Origin: Noviherbaspirillum cavernae
GTDB lineage: Bacteria; Pseudomonadota; Gammaproteobacteria; Burkholderiales; Burkholderiaceae_D
Length of the DNA stretch: 64,000 nt
Direction of reading: 5' to 3'
NCBI RefSeq assembly: GCF_003590875.1
Contig: NZ_QYUN01000003.1
Span: 62,001 to 126,000 of the forward strand
Shown one piece after another: positions 40,479 to 50,013 of the stretch. A program made the position numbers and the translations under genes. Numbering within the stretch: position 1 is the stretch's first letter; each line of letters opens with the position of its first letter. The notes below the pieces were generated by a model. It saw nothing but the letters and a program-made list of their open reading frames with translations, had not been told where the DNA came from and ran no database searches.

Positions 40479-40903
40479 GCGCCTTGATACTGGCCGTTCT
40501 GCGTCTGCATCTCGACGAAACCGGCCGCCGCCTTCTGCACGTCGGGCGGAAAGTCGGCGAATTCCTGCACCTGACGGATCTCGATCATTTCGTTATCCGA
40601 GGCCGGGCAGCGCGAAGCCCATTCGATCGCCTCCTCCTTCGAGCGTACCTGGATCATCCAGTAGCCGCCGAGCACTTCCTTCGCTTCGGCAAACGGCCCG
40701 TCGGTCACCGTCGGCTTGCCGCCGGAGAAGCTGACGCGCGCACCCATCGACGGCGGATGCAGGCCGTCCAGCGTGAGCAGCACGCCGGCCTTTTGCAGGG
40801 TTTCGTTGTACCGCATCATCACTTCAATCGCCTTGGCGTCCGGCAGAGTGCCCGGTGCCACGCTTTCGTATCCCTTGGGAATCATCAGCATCATGAATCG
40901 CAT
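40475..40903 (-). CDS. YCII/DGPF-domain protein, ECF42 partner
   Basis: The product has 142 residues: MRFMMLMIPKGYESVAPGTL, VRSKEEAIEWASRCP and EIRQVQEFADFPP. TDGPFAEAKEVLGGYWMIQV is the diagnostic DGPF segment. Proteins of this family are the usual neighbours of ECF42 sigma factors and are thought to affect signal sensing. The TGA overlaps the sigma factor start, suggesting translational coupling. Confidence 0.88.
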   Translation of the reverse strand: MRFMMLMIPKGYESVAPGTLPDAKAIEVMMRYNETLQKAGVLLTLDGLHPPSMGARVSFSGGKPTVTDGPFAEAKEVLGGYWMIQVRSKEEAIEWASRCPASDNEMIEIRQVQEFADFPPDVQKAAAGFVEMQTQNGQYQGA

Positions 40904-41003
40904 GTCGTCTCTCCTTTTTCGGGTTGGGAGCGGGGCGGCTGTCCCGCTACCTCACTTCAACAGTACGACGATCGAGACCGGCCGAAATCGACAGCCGAAA
41001 CCA

Positions 41004-41420
41004 TCATTTCGGTTCGACGATGATCATCCAGCCCAGGCCGAAACGGTCTTCCAGCATGCCGAAAGTTTCGGCAAAGAAGGTCTTCCCGAGCGGCATCGTC
41101 ACCTTGCCGCCATCGGACAGCGCCTTGAACCATTGCTCCGCCCTGGCGGCATCGGGCGCAGTCAGCGACAGCGAAAATCCGCCGAATTCCGGTTGTCCAC
41201 TGTTGCAGCCGTCGGATGCCATCAGGGTGGTGTCGCCGATGCGAAAATTCGCATGCATCACTTTCTCTTCGGAGCCGGGCGGCACCATGCCGGGTTGCGG
41301 CGGTTCGGGACTGTCCTTGAAGCGCATCAGCACCTCCACCTCGGCGCCGATCGTCTTGCGGTAGAACTCGAGGGCTTCCTCGCAACGGCCGTTATAGAAC
41401 AGATAGGGTTGAACTTGCAT
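41004..41420 (-). CDS. VOC-family protein, PhnB-like
   Basis: The protein has 138 residues from MQVQPYLFYNGRCEEALEFY; the ribosome site is AAGGAGATTGCC. It has the PhnB/YjdN (3-dmu-9_3-mt) pattern: an opening FYRKTIGAEVEVLMRFKDSP, MHANFRIGDTTLMASDG, and ETFGMLEDRFGLGWMIIVEP at the end. It lies between two YCII genes in the ECF42 gene set. PhnB-like VOC proteins commonly sit next to ECF42/YCII genes, and their biochemical role is unclear. Confidence 0.85.
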   Translation of the reverse strand: MQVQPYLFYNGRCEEALEFYRKTIGAEVEVLMRFKDSPEPPQPGMVPPGSEEKVMHANFRIGDTTLMASDGCNSGQPEFGGFSLSLTAPDAARAEQWFKALSDGGKVTMPLGKTFFAETFGMLEDRFGLGWMIIVEPK

Positions 41421-41495
41421 GGCAATCTCCTTCTTGATGTTTGAGGGATGGTTTGAGGGATGTTGCAGACAGCGTGCGCGCAACCGCTTGCGACG

Positions 41496-41921
41496 TCAGC
41501 GCCAGGTTGCTGTTTCGGCGCGCAGCCGCTCTTCCTGCGCGCGCAATTCAGGCGTGAATTCCGCGCCGAAATCCTCGGCCTCGAATATCTGACGGATCTC
41601 GATCTCGCTTTCCGCACCGGTCGGATTGGGGCAGCGCTTGACCCATTCGATCGCCTCTTCCTTCGACTTCACCTGCCACAACCAGTAGCCGGCGATCAGC
41701 TCCTTCGTCTCGGCGAACGGCCCGTCGATCACCGTGCGCGTATCGCCGGAAAACCGGACGCGCGCGCCCTTCGAACTCGGATGCAGTCCCTCGCCGGCCA
41801 GCAGCACGCCCGCCTTCACCAGCTCTTCATTGAAGTTGCCCATCGCGGTCAGCAGTTTTTCGTCAGGCATCATGCCTGCCTCGGTGTTCTTGTCAGCCTT
41901 GATGATGATCATGAATCGCAT
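41496..41921 (-). CDS. YCII/DGPF-domain protein, second copy
   Basis: From the ATG behind AGGAGATATGCG the product has 141 residues: MRFMIIIKADKNTEAGMMPD, IDGPFAETKELIAGYWLWQV, KSKEEAIEWVKRCPNPTGAE and a C-terminal tail. It is about as similar to the YCII protein at 40475 as expected for a diverged paralogue. Genes in this run (SRPBCC, YCII, VOC, YCII, sigma) are all on the minus strand with small gaps and look like one transcriptional unit. Confidence 0.87.
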   Translation of the reverse strand: MRFMIIIKADKNTEAGMMPDEKLLTAMGNFNEELVKAGVLLAGEGLHPSSKGARVRFSGDTRTVIDGPFAETKELIAGYWLWQVKSKEEAIEWVKRCPNPTGAESEIEIRQIFEAEDFGAEFTPELRAQEERLRAETATWR

Positions 41922-42032
41922 CGCATATCTCCTGTCGGGTTGGGTTGGAGAGCATGGGAAATTCCACGGCTCTGATTGCACGACGAACAAGGCGGCGGAA
42001 AATCGACACGGGCCGCGCATATTTTTTACAGC

Positions 42033-42569
42033 TTACTTCTCCGCAAGAACCTTCAGATCGGCAAGACCAACTTCGAAGTCCTTGCCTACCATTTTGTCCA
42101 TGTCGAAGAACAGATGCATGATCCTGGCCAGGTAAGGTGCGGGTCCTTGCATTGACCAGGTGACTTCGGTGGCGTCGCCTTGCGGTATCAGCGTGAAGTC
42201 CACCATGTTGTGGGCCTCGAATGGCTTAATGAAGTCCAGTTTGATTGTGACCTTGGCGGGCGCAGCGGATTCCGCGATTTCCATCCGGCCCTTGCCCACC
42301 TCGCCATTGCCTTCCCATGCATACGCCGCGCCCTTGCCGCTGGCAGCGCCGCTGTAGGTGCGCTGCATCGCCGGGTCTTTCTTGTCATACGGCGACCACA
42401 CGCTGAAGCGGCGCAAGTCGTTGATGTGCGGGAAGATTTTTTCCGGCGTTGCCTGGATGCTTGTCGTACGCTGGACGCGGAAGGTGTCCGGCCGGGTTGC
42501 AGCCAGGGCGAGCACGATGACGACAATGCCGACAATGCCGACAAGCGAGATACCGATGATTTTCAACAT
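42033..42569 (-). CDS. SRPBCC-family protein with N-terminal membrane anchor
   Basis: The start behind GGAGGCATTC gives 178 residues. The first 28 residues form one hydrophobic helix (MLKIIGISLVGIVGIVVIVL). The rest is an SRPBCC/polyketide-cyclase-like pocket: FRVQRTTSIQATPEKIFPHI, FSVWSPYDKKDP and WSMQGPAPYLARIMHLF. It may be anchored to the membrane and bind a hydrophobic ligand. It is first after the MFS gene in a minus-strand run that includes the ECF42 set. Confidence 0.8.
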   Translation of the reverse strand: MLKIIGISLVGIVGIVVIVLALAATRPDTFRVQRTTSIQATPEKIFPHINDLRRFSVWSPYDKKDPAMQRTYSGAASGKGAAYAWEGNGEVGKGRMEIAESAAPAKVTIKLDFIKPFEAHNMVDFTLIPQGDATEVTWSMQGPAPYLARIMHLFFDMDKMVGKDFEVGLADLKVLAEK

Positions 42570-42612
42570 GAATGCCTCCAGTGTGTTTGATGCGGAAATG
42601 TCGATGTCCGGG

Positions 42613-44055
42613 CTACGACGCTGCCGACACGGCTGCCTGCGCGGGCGCGTGCTGCCGTGAATCAGGCAGCAAGATTCCCAGCAAGGCCGCCGCAGCCGCG
42701 AAGACCGCGCCGACGGCGAAAGCAATTTGGTAGCCGCCGTTGAGTGCGACGGCAGGAGCCGTTCCAGCCGCAAGCAAGCCTTCGGTGCGGGCGGCAGCGA
42801 GGCTGGCGAGAACCGCCAGTCCGAGCGCGCCACCCATCATGAACGAGGTGTTGACGACACCGGACGCCAAGCCGGATTGGCCCGGTTCGATTTCGCTCAT
42901 GGCAGCCAGCAGGACCGGATTGAAGGCAATGCCGGCGCCGATGCCGAGGAGCGTCATGCCGGGCAATACGTGCATGGTGAAGTTCCCATCCACCGGTGCG
43001 AGGGCAAACAGCGCGAGGCCGGTCGCCGCCACCAGCAGTCCTGCCGCGAGCGGCAGACGGATGCCGAAGCGCATCACGATTTTGGCGGAGAGGCCGAGCG
43101 AAAATGCGGCCATGATGAGATTGGCCGGCAGGAAGGAAAGACCGACCTGCATCGCGTCATAGCCAAGAACGAGTTGGAGATAGAGCGCCGAAATGAAGAA
43201 CCACGCGAACGTCGCGGCCGCCCACAGCACGCCGACGATGTTCGCGACAGTGACGCTGCGCAGGCGAAAGAGTGCCAGCGGCACGAGCGGCGCACGCACC
43301 CGCGCTTCGATGCCGAGGAAGAGTGCGAGAAGCGCAACAGCTGCAGCAAGCAGCCCGATCGACTGCGCGGATCCCCAGCCCGCTTCGTTGCCGTTGACGA
43401 TCGCGTAGACGGCGAGCATCAGCGACGCGGTAATCGTTGCCGCGCCGGCGACGTCGAGACGTTCCCCGGCTGCCTGTCCGCGGCCGTCCGGCAGCAGCAC
43501 GAGACAGAGCGCGAACACCGCGACGCCGATCGGCAGATTGACGAGGAAAATCCAGTGCCAGTTGAACTCGCTGGTCAGGACGCCGCCGAGCAGCACGCCG
43601 ATGCTTCCGCCGCCGGCGCACACGAAACCGTAGACGCCCATTGCCTTTGCCCGTTCGGCGGGCTCGGTGAAGAGATCCATGATGAGTGACAGCGCAACTG
43701 CCGAAACGACCGCGCCGCCCAGCCCTTGCGCGGCGCGTGCGCCGATCAGCAATGCCTGCGAATTCGCCATGCCGCAGGCCAGCGATGCCAGCGTGAAGAG
43801 CGTGAGCCCGATCAGGAAGAGGCGGCGGTGGCCGTACAGGTCGCCCAGCCGGCCGCCGAGCAGCAGGAAGCCGCCGAAGGTGAGCATGTATGCGTTCACC
43901 ACCCAGACCAGCGAGGTTTCGGAAAAGCCGAGATCGCTCCTGATCGACGGCAGGGCGACATTCACGATCGTGGTGTCGAGCACGATCATCAGCACGCCGA
44001 AGCAGAGGACCGTCAGTGCCAGCCAGCGCTTTTGCCCATCGATGTGTTTTGTCAA
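42613..44055 (-). CDS. MFS drug exporter, DHA2 (14-TMS, EmrB/QacA type)
   Basis: The protein has 480 residues. The opening LTVLCFGVLMIVLDTTIVNV, GGRLGDLYGHRRLFLIGLTL (motif A), the acidic D in TM1 (VLDTTIVNVALPSI, motif D1) and the long motif-C-like segment place it in the DHA2 family; about 14 helices are predicted. It probably exports a toxic compound. An HxlR regulator is divergent across a 139-base promoter containing a palindrome, a common repressor-efflux pair. Confidence 0.88.
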   Translation of the reverse strand: MTKHIDGQKRWLALTVLCFGVLMIVLDTTIVNVALPSIRSDLGFSETSLVWVVNAYMLTFGGFLLLGGRLGDLYGHRRLFLIGLTLFTLASLACGMANSQALLIGARAAQGLGGAVVSAVALSLIMDLFTEPAERAKAMGVYGFVCAGGGSIGVLLGGVLTSEFNWHWIFLVNLPIGVAVFALCLVLLPDGRGQAAGERLDVAGAATITASLMLAVYAIVNGNEAGWGSAQSIGLLAAAVALLALFLGIEARVRAPLVPLALFRLRSVTVANIVGVLWAAATFAWFFISALYLQLVLGYDAMQVGLSFLPANLIMAAFSLGLSAKIVMRFGIRLPLAAGLLVAATGLALFALAPVDGNFTMHVLPGMTLLGIGAGIAFNPVLLAAMSEIEPGQSGLASGVVNTSFMMGGALGLAVLASLAAARTEGLLAAGTAPAVALNGGYQIAFAVGAVFAAAAALLGILLPDSRQHAPAQAAVSAAS

Positions 44056-44160
44056 ACGATTCTCCTTGTTGTTTTGCGTTGTTATGGGGTTTCAGGATGT
44101 CTTTCCGGGCCGAATTGTTGCCGATATTTCAAGCCGCGTTTCGTCGCAGTATAGCATTTC

Positions 44161-44177
44161 GCTTGCATGATGCAAGC
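44161..44177. promoter_or_regulatory. Palindrome in the MFS/HxlR divergent promoter
   Basis: GCTTGCATGATGCAAGC is a perfect inverted repeat of 8 bases either side of a central G. It lies 16 bases before the HxlR ATG at 44194 and about 105 before the MFS gene. It fits an HxlR dimer site that would repress both. Confidence 0.6.
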
Positions 44178-44193
44178 ATGTTACAATAAGTTC

Positions 44194-44643
44194 ATGAAAC
44201 GCGCTGAAAATAAATCGCATTGCCCCGTCAACTTCGCGCTCGAAACATTCGGCGACCCGTGGTCGCTGCTGATCGTGCGCGACATTGTCTTCTGGGGAAA
44301 AAGGACCTACGGCGAATTTCGCGATTCGAGCGAGGGCATTGCCACCAACGTGCTTGCCGCGCGCCTCGCCCATCTGGAGCAGAAGGGCATACTCGTCAAG
44401 GGGCCGCACGAGAAGGATGGCCGCAAGGATGTCTACGCGCTGACGGAAAAGGGGCTGGGGCTGATCCCCATCCTGCTGGAAATGTCCGGCTGGAGCGCAC
44501 AGCATGACCCCGAGACGACCGCGCCCATGCAGTTCGTCGATGCGGTCTATGCCGACAGGGACAAGATGTTCAGGCGGATTCAGGACGTGGTGCGGCGCGG
44601 CGGTTCGCTGTTCGGTGGTGATAATGCGCTGGTGAAGCGCTGA
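44194..44643 (+). CDS. HxlR-family transcriptional regulator
   Basis: The product has 149 residues from MKRAENKSHCPVNFALETF; the upstream ATG at 44167 lies in the palindrome and is less likely. It has the HxlR winged-helix (GDPWSLLIVRDIVFWGKRTY, RLAHLEQKGILVKGPHEKDG, DVYALTEKGLGLIPILLEMS) with the family cysteine near the N-terminus (CPVN). HxlR members sense electrophiles, oxidants or drugs. Divergence from the MFS exporter suggests control of it. Confidence 0.87.
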   Translation: MKRAENKSHCPVNFALETFGDPWSLLIVRDIVFWGKRTYGEFRDSSEGIATNVLAARLAHLEQKGILVKGPHEKDGRKDVYALTEKGLGLIPILLEMSGWSAQHDPETTAPMQFVDAVYADRDKMFRRIQDVVRRGGSLFGGDNALVKR

Positions 44644-44667
44644 AGCGGGCGTGCTTCCATCTATCCG

Positions 44668-46747
44668 CTACGCCAGCGTCACCGGCTGCGGCGCGCGCGA
44701 AGCCTGTTCGACGCGAATGAAAAACACGCAGGCGGTCGCCGCTAGAAACAGCAGGCCGCACACGATATACACCACCTGCGTCCCCGCCACGAGCATCGCA
44801 CCCACCAGAAACTGCGCCAGCATCTGCCAGTGCGTATCCGCAGGCAAGGCCGCCACGCGTTCGCGGATCGCGTTGTAGTTGAGGTAGACATCAAGCGAGA
44901 AATAGATACTGGCGACTTCCGCGATGTCGAGCACCGCGCCGACGATTTCCGCATCGCGGGCCGCCAGCAGGGTGACCAGTTTCGGTCCGAGGTCGTCGGC
45001 CGCGACGCGCAGCCGGGCGGCCGTGGCCTCCATCGATTCGCGCGCATCGTGGTGACGCAGGAACCATTGGTCTGATAGGTCGCGATGATCTCGCGCTTGA
45101 GCGGATGCTGCTCCATCGTCGCGCGGTAGCGCTCGCGCAGCTGCTCCGGGAAATACTGCGCCAGCGCGCGTGCGATGACCGGCTCTTCTGGAAGATCGGA
45201 GTTGAGCATCTCGTGGTTGGTCCACATTTTGCTGTACGCAAGCAGCACGGCATGCTCTGGCAAGAACAAGCCTTGCTTCGCGAGTTTGCGTTCCGCGATT
45301 TCATCATCGGCGGGCAGAAACTCGATGGCACGATTGAGCCGTCCCGCCTGTTCGAGAAAGCGCATCAGGCGCACCTCCGGCTCCAGCATGTCAGCGGCGA
45401 CATGGCGGGCCAGCGCGAGCGCCTGCGTCTGGTAGTAGTTATCGGACAAGACCATGCGGCCGACGTCGTCCGTCATGTCGGCGAGCAAGACATTGCGCTG
45501 CTTCTCCGTCATTTCGCCGTCGCCGACCACGAGGTTGAGCAGGATCTTGATCTTGACTTCATGGTCAGAGCAATCGACGCCGGCCGAGTTGTCGATGGCG
45601 TCGGTGTTGATTCTGCCGCCACCGGTACTACTCTGGGCAAATTCGATGCGGCCGAGTTGCGTCACACCCAGGTTGCCGCCTTCGGCCACCACTTGTTCAC
45701 GTTCGGCAATCCCTCCGGACGCGCATGCACCGTGATGTAAAGACGCGCCAGCACCGATTCCGACGGCAGGGGAGTGAACTCGACACTGCTGCCGTTGAAC
45801 GACTTCAACAGCAGCTTCTGTATCTGCACGCGCAACTCCGTGGTGTATTTTTCGCGCGGCACGAAAATGATGCAGGACACGTAGCGATCCAGCACATCGC
45901 GCCGCACGAACAGGCGCGTGCGCTGCCGTTCCTCCAGCCGCAGAATGCCCAGACCGGTATCGGCTTTTCCCTGAAGGAAATTGTCGCCATCCTTCGTGAT
46001 CAGGTCAAAGTCGCGATAGCCGAGGAAGATGAAATGCCCTGCCGTCAGCCACTCCAGAAACGCCCGGGCTTCCGTGACCTCGGCCTGGCGGGCTGCATCG
46101 CCTTGATGATCGTCCGCCAGCTCCTTGATGCTGCGCCGGGCCGCGTCCAGCATCGCCGGCCAGTCCGTCACCGCTGCGCGGACATCGCTCAATGCCTTGG
46201 CGATGCCGGTGCGCAGTGCTTCGAGCTTCTCCGGCTCGCTGCAGCGGTCCACCTCGAAATGCATCCAGGACTCCAGCGTGGCGTGTGTGGATCCATCGGG
46301 AAGATTGTCCGACGCCGGCTGCACTTTCTCGATGCGGCCCTGCCCATCGCGCCACACACGGAATACGGGATGGATGGCCGAATGCAGCGTCAGGCCAAGC
46401 CGGTTGATTTCCATCGTCACCGAGTCGACGAGGAAGGGCATGTCGTCATTGACGATCTCGATCACCGTATGCGCGGACTTCCAGCCATGCTCTTCGAGTT
46501 CCGGGTTGTACACATGCACACGCGGCGCGCCGCTGACGAAGCCGCGCGCAAGCTGCCAGTGAGCAAGGGCGGCGCCATACAAATCCTCGACATTCGTGCC
46601 GAGTACGCCGTCCGCGCCGACCTGCGCGTAGTAATGCGCGAGGAAAGGCTGGACGATCGAAAAGTCATTCTGTTGCAAACGGCTGCGCGCAAATTCCTGC
46701 ATGCTGGCGAGCAACTGTTGCTTCTTGTCTTCGGCTTGGCTGTTCAT
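44668..46747 (-). pseudogene. Chimeric pseudogene: NAD-glutamate dehydrogenase N-part + C-part + MFS tail
   Basis: Starting at 46747 (MNSQAEDKKQQLLASMQEFA) about 355 residues match the N-terminus of the 180-kDa NAD-dependent glutamate dehydrogenase (FLVDSVTMEINRLGLTLHS, FIFLGYRDFDLI, RLFVRRDVLDRYVSCIIFVP). Near 45705 it jumps, out of frame, to the C-terminal part (VVAEGGNLGVTQLGRIEFAQ, INTDAIDNSAGVDCSDHEVK). A further frame break near 45065 follows. At 44811 the frame continues as about 47 residues of transporter-like hydrophobic sequence (FLVGAMLVAGTQVVYIVCGL), ending at 44668. The catalytic centre is deleted, so no enzyme can be made. Confidence 0.83.
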
Positions 46748-46925
46748 GCTGGTTTCCCTCATGGGTAAAGCAGTCGGCGGAAACGCCTGACGATGGATCG
46801 TCACGCCTGCCTGTCCATGATGCCAATGAAATTTGGCCAAACGTTGATCGGCATCGGGAAAAGCGATTTCGAGAATGAGTGTGACGAAACTTCCGTGCGT
46901 CAATCAGCGCCCGCAATGGCGCTGC

Positions 46926-47528
46926 TCAAAACCGGCATTTCTCCAGATCGGACGCCGTGTCGATGTCGCGAAGGATGCCGGGGTCGCTTACGGGAACCTC
47001 GTGCACAGGATGGGTTTGCATCAGTCGGCGTGCCCCGATGTCGCCGCGCAGCTGCAACAGCTCGTCGAGGTGCCTGCGGCTGAATGCAACGGGATTGCCG
47101 CGCATCCCCTGATGGACCGGCACTGCGATATCCGCGCCTTGCGCGAGCGCGGCGGCAAGCTGTCGGATCGTGTCGGGCGAGACGAAGGGCATGTCGCCAA
47201 GGGCAATGATCCAGCCCGGCGCATCGTGGGCGAGGCGCAATGCATGTACCAGCGACGCGGCCATGCCGGTATCGGCGGCGGCGCACTTGGTCACCGCGCA
47301 GCCCTGCGCGGAAAGGTGGGCGGAGAGGACGGGTGAATCGGCGGGCACCACGGCAAGCAGGGAGTCAGTTGCGGCTTGCAGATGGCGTGCGGCAGCGGCC
47401 ACGATGGTGGTGCCGTCCGGGAGAGTCTGCAGCAGCTTGTTCTGTCTGCCTTCCGGATCGAAGCGCCATCCCCGTCCTGCGGCGAGCAGGATGCCGGCGT
47501 AGCGGGGTTTTGCTTCGGCGCAGGTCAT
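46926..47528 (-). CDS. mocA: Molybdenum cofactor nucleotidyltransferase (MocA-like)
   Basis: The 200-residue protein has the GT-A nucleotidyltransferase opening LLAAGRGWRFDPEGRQNKLL, followed by WIIALGDMPFVSPDTIRQLA (metal-binding Asp) and GMRGNPVAFSRRHLDELL. MocA transfers CMP from CTP to molybdopterin to form the MCD cofactor of the xanthine-oxidase-type enzymes. It starts 26 bases after the xdhC stop in the same direction. This fits maturation of the nicotinate-dehydrogenase-like enzyme at the right edge of the window. Confidence 0.85.
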   Translation of the reverse strand: MTCAEAKPRYAGILLAAGRGWRFDPEGRQNKLLQTLPDGTTIVAAAARHLQAATDSLLAVVPADSPVLSAHLSAQGCAVTKCAAADTGMAASLVHALRLAHDAPGWIIALGDMPFVSPDTIRQLAAALAQGADIAVPVHQGMRGNPVAFSRRHLDELLQLRGDIGARRLMQTHPVHEVPVSDPGILRDIDTASDLEKCRF

Positions 47529-47553
47529 CGAGGATGTGTGCCCGATCAGTCGC

Positions 47554-48567
47554 TCAGCCGAACCTGCAGCCTGATGACGCTGTTGTCACCGCTGCATGTT
47601 CGCGCATGGCATGCGTCTGCAGGACCGGCACGCCGTTCCGCATCGCCGTCATTTCCGCCAGTATTGCAATCGCGATTTCCGGCGGCGTGCGCGCGCCGAG
47701 ATGCATGCCGACCGGGCCGTGCAGCCGGGCGATTTCGGCAGTGCTGATGTCGAACAGCGCGAGCCGCTGGCGACGCTTGTCGTTGTTCGCGCGCGAACCG
47801 ATCGCGCCGACGTAGAACGCGGGCGATTTCAATGCTTCCAGCAAGGCCATGTCATCGAGTTTGGGATCGTGCGTCAGTGCCAGCACGGCGCAGTGCGAGT
47901 CGAGCTGCAGGCGCAGGATCAGGTCGTCGGGCATTTCGGTCGACAGCTGCACGCCGTCGATATCCCATTCGGCGAGATATTCCTCACGCGGGTCGCAGAC
48001 GATGATCTCGTAGTCGAGCATCTTCGCCAAGGCGGCGACGTAGCGCGACAGTTGTGCCGCACCGATGATCACCAGCCGGTAGCGCGGGCCGTGCACCGTA
48101 ATCAGCCGCGCGTCGTCGAAGGCGAGTGCGGCGGCATGAGCGCCGGGCGCGAGCGTGACCGCGCCCGATGCAAGATCGAGCTCCCTGGTCACGAGCCGCT
48201 GCTGCTGCACGGCATCGAGCAGCGGAGCCAGCTGCGACTGTGCAGAAACGCACTCAAGGACGATTTGCAGCGTTCCGCCGCACGGCAGGCCGAAGCGATG
48301 CGCTTCGTCGGCCGACACACCGTAAGTCAGGATGCGCGGACTGCGATCGCGGTATTCGCCCGCCCGGATTTTCCGGATCAGATCGTCTTCGATGCAACCG
48401 CCGGAGACGGATCCCTTGACGTGCCCGTCTTCGCGAATGACCATCATCGAGCCGACCGGACGCGGTGCCGAACCCCAGGTTCGCACCACCGTCGCCAGCA
48501 GCGTACGGGCGCCGCTATCGGACCATTTCAAGGCAGTCTTCAAAACCTCGAGATCGATGCTGTCCAT
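47554..48567 (-). CDS. xdhC: XdhC-family molybdoenzyme maturation factor
   Basis: The protein has 337 residues. The N-terminal XdhC_CoxI domain contains ATVVRTWGSAPRPVGSMMVI and GSVSGGCIEDDLIRKI, and the C-terminal Rossmann domain has RLVIIGAAQLSRYVAALAKM, LTHDPKLDDMALLEALKSPA and GAIGSRANNDKRRQRL. XdhC binds the molybdopterin cofactor, guides its sulfuration and delivers it to xanthine-dehydrogenase-type apoproteins. The mocA-xdhC pair sits in the same gene block as the NicAB-like enzyme, so they probably serve it. Confidence 0.88.
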   Translation of the reverse strand: MDSIDLEVLKTALKWSDSGARTLLATVVRTWGSAPRPVGSMMVIREDGHVKGSVSGGCIEDDLIRKIRAGEYRDRSPRILTYGVSADEAHRFGLPCGGTLQIVLECVSAQSQLAPLLDAVQQQRLVTRELDLASGAVTLAPGAHAAALAFDDARLITVHGPRYRLVIIGAAQLSRYVAALAKMLDYEIIVCDPREEYLAEWDIDGVQLSTEMPDDLILRLQLDSHCAVLALTHDPKLDDMALLEALKSPAFYVGAIGSRANNDKRRQRLALFDISTAEIARLHGPVGMHLGARTPPEIAIAILAEMTAMRNGVPVLQTHAMREHAAVTTASSGCRFG

Positions 48568-48700
48568 GACGCTTTCCCGTTTCGTGAGTTGCTGGCCTTG
48601 ACCTGTTCGAAGTTATTGAATTGCTGGAAGTCGCCACAAAGGTTCGCCATTCCGACGTGTGCCGGGATGACGAAACGAGTGTCAGGTATTTGCTGAACTC

Positions 48701-49891
48701 TCAGTGGACGACGACCGGTATCTCGGTGGCTGGCGGTGTATTGCGGCTGCGGCCGCAGCGCACGATGCCGTCGATCATCACCATGCCGACGCCGGGGATG
48801 TCGCCGAGCTGCACGCTGTCGAGAAGATTGCGTCCGGCGGAATGTTGCGCCTTGTCCATGAACACAAAATCCGCCGCGCGGCCGACCTCGATCAGTCCGC
48901 GGTTGAGATTGCGGATGCGCGCCGTGTTCCCCGTTGCGAAGCAGAACACCAGTTCCGCTGGAATCCGTCCGAGGCTCGACAGCAGGGCGACCATGCGCAG
49001 CATCCCGAGCGGCTGGACGCCCGAGCCGGCAGGGCCGTCCGTTCCGAGGATCACGCGATGCGGGCACTTGAGCTGGATGGCGGCTTGTGCGGCCGCAATG
49101 GCGACGCGTTCATTGCCGTTGTGGACGATCTCGATGGCACGGCTCGATTTTTCGCACAGCTCGCAGACATGGGCTTCGGGCAGCGACGTGTGGCCGCCGT
49201 TGATGTGGCCGATGACGTCGGCGTCGGCTTCGAGCACCACGTCCTTGTCGATCAGTCCGGAACCGGGAATGGAAGGACCGCCGGTGTGGATGGTGCTCTG
49301 GATGCCGTACTTGCGCGCCCATGCCACCATCTTCTGTGCCTCTTCGCCTGCCTTCACCGAGCCGAGGCCGACTTCGCCAAGCAGTGTGACGCCGGCTTCC
49401 GCGAGATCCTTGAAGTCTTCCTCGGTCATGCCTTTCTCGATGACGGGCGCGCCGGCGATCACCTTGACCCCGCCGGGGCGGAAATTGTCGAAGGCGCGCT
49501 GCGCGGTGATGGCAAGCGCCTTCAGGCCGACGATATCCTTGGGGCGGCCCGGCAGGTGCACTTCGCCGGCGGAAATCATGGTGGTCACGCCGCCGTGCAT
49601 GGTGGAATCGATCCAGCCGAGCTGGTTTTGACGGGGAGTCCAGTCGCCGAACACCGGATGCACATGGCTGTCGATCAGGCCCGGCGCCACGCAGGTTTGA
49701 CGCGCATCGATGACCGTGTCCGCCTGCGCCGTATCGCAATCCGACTCTGCGCCCACCGCGGTGATCACGCCGTCATGAATGACGATGGTATCGGCCTGGA
49801 GAATCGGCTGGTCGATGTCGCCCGAGAGGAGAAGACCGATGTTCTTGATGACGACTTTCCCGGATTTCGATGTGGTGCCTGCGTCTGCCAT
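48701..49891 (-). CDS. Amidohydrolase, enamidase-like
   Basis: The protein has 396 residues of the metal-dependent amidohydrolase superfamily. Metal ligands are seen in LIDSHVHPVFG (HxH), a later Lys/Glu region (VIAGAPVIEKGMTEEDF), the histidines in STIHTGGPS and GHINGGHTSL, and the Asp in ILGTDGPAGSGV. The overall wording is close to enamidase of the Eubacterium barkeri nicotinate pathway, which opens the ring of 6-oxo-1,4,5,6-tetrahydronicotinate. The neighbour coding a 6-hydroxynicotinate-reductase-like protein strengthens the guess. Start at 49891 is preceded by GGGGACAACTC. Confidence 0.78.
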   Translation of the reverse strand: MADAGTTSKSGKVVIKNIGLLLSGDIDQPILQADTIVIHDGVITAVGAESDCDTAQADTVIDARQTCVAPGLIDSHVHPVFGDWTPRQNQLGWIDSTMHGGVTTMISAGEVHLPGRPKDIVGLKALAITAQRAFDNFRPGGVKVIAGAPVIEKGMTEEDFKDLAEAGVTLLGEVGLGSVKAGEEAQKMVAWARKYGIQSTIHTGGPSIPGSGLIDKDVVLEADADVIGHINGGHTSLPEAHVCELCEKSSRAIEIVHNGNERVAIAAAQAAIQLKCPHRVILGTDGPAGSGVQPLGMLRMVALLSSLGRIPAELVFCFATGNTARIRNLNRGLIEVGRAADFVFMDKAQHSAGRNLLDSVQLGDIPGVGMVMIDGIVRCGRSRNTPPATEIPVVVH

Positions 49892-50013
49892 GAGTTGTCC
49901 CCTGTTCTGGATGAGATTTTCCCGACGATGTAACGTAAAAAGAAGGATGTATCGGCTGCGTATTCATCATAAAAACGCAACACATAAACGCAACACAAAA
50001 AAGGCAGGGGCTG

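Noticed and set aside
46926..48567. mocA/xdhC as part of a purine (xanthine dehydrogenase) operon
   Set aside because: No xdhA/xdhB or guanine deaminase genes are nearby; the only molybdoenzyme in the window is the NicAB-like pair.
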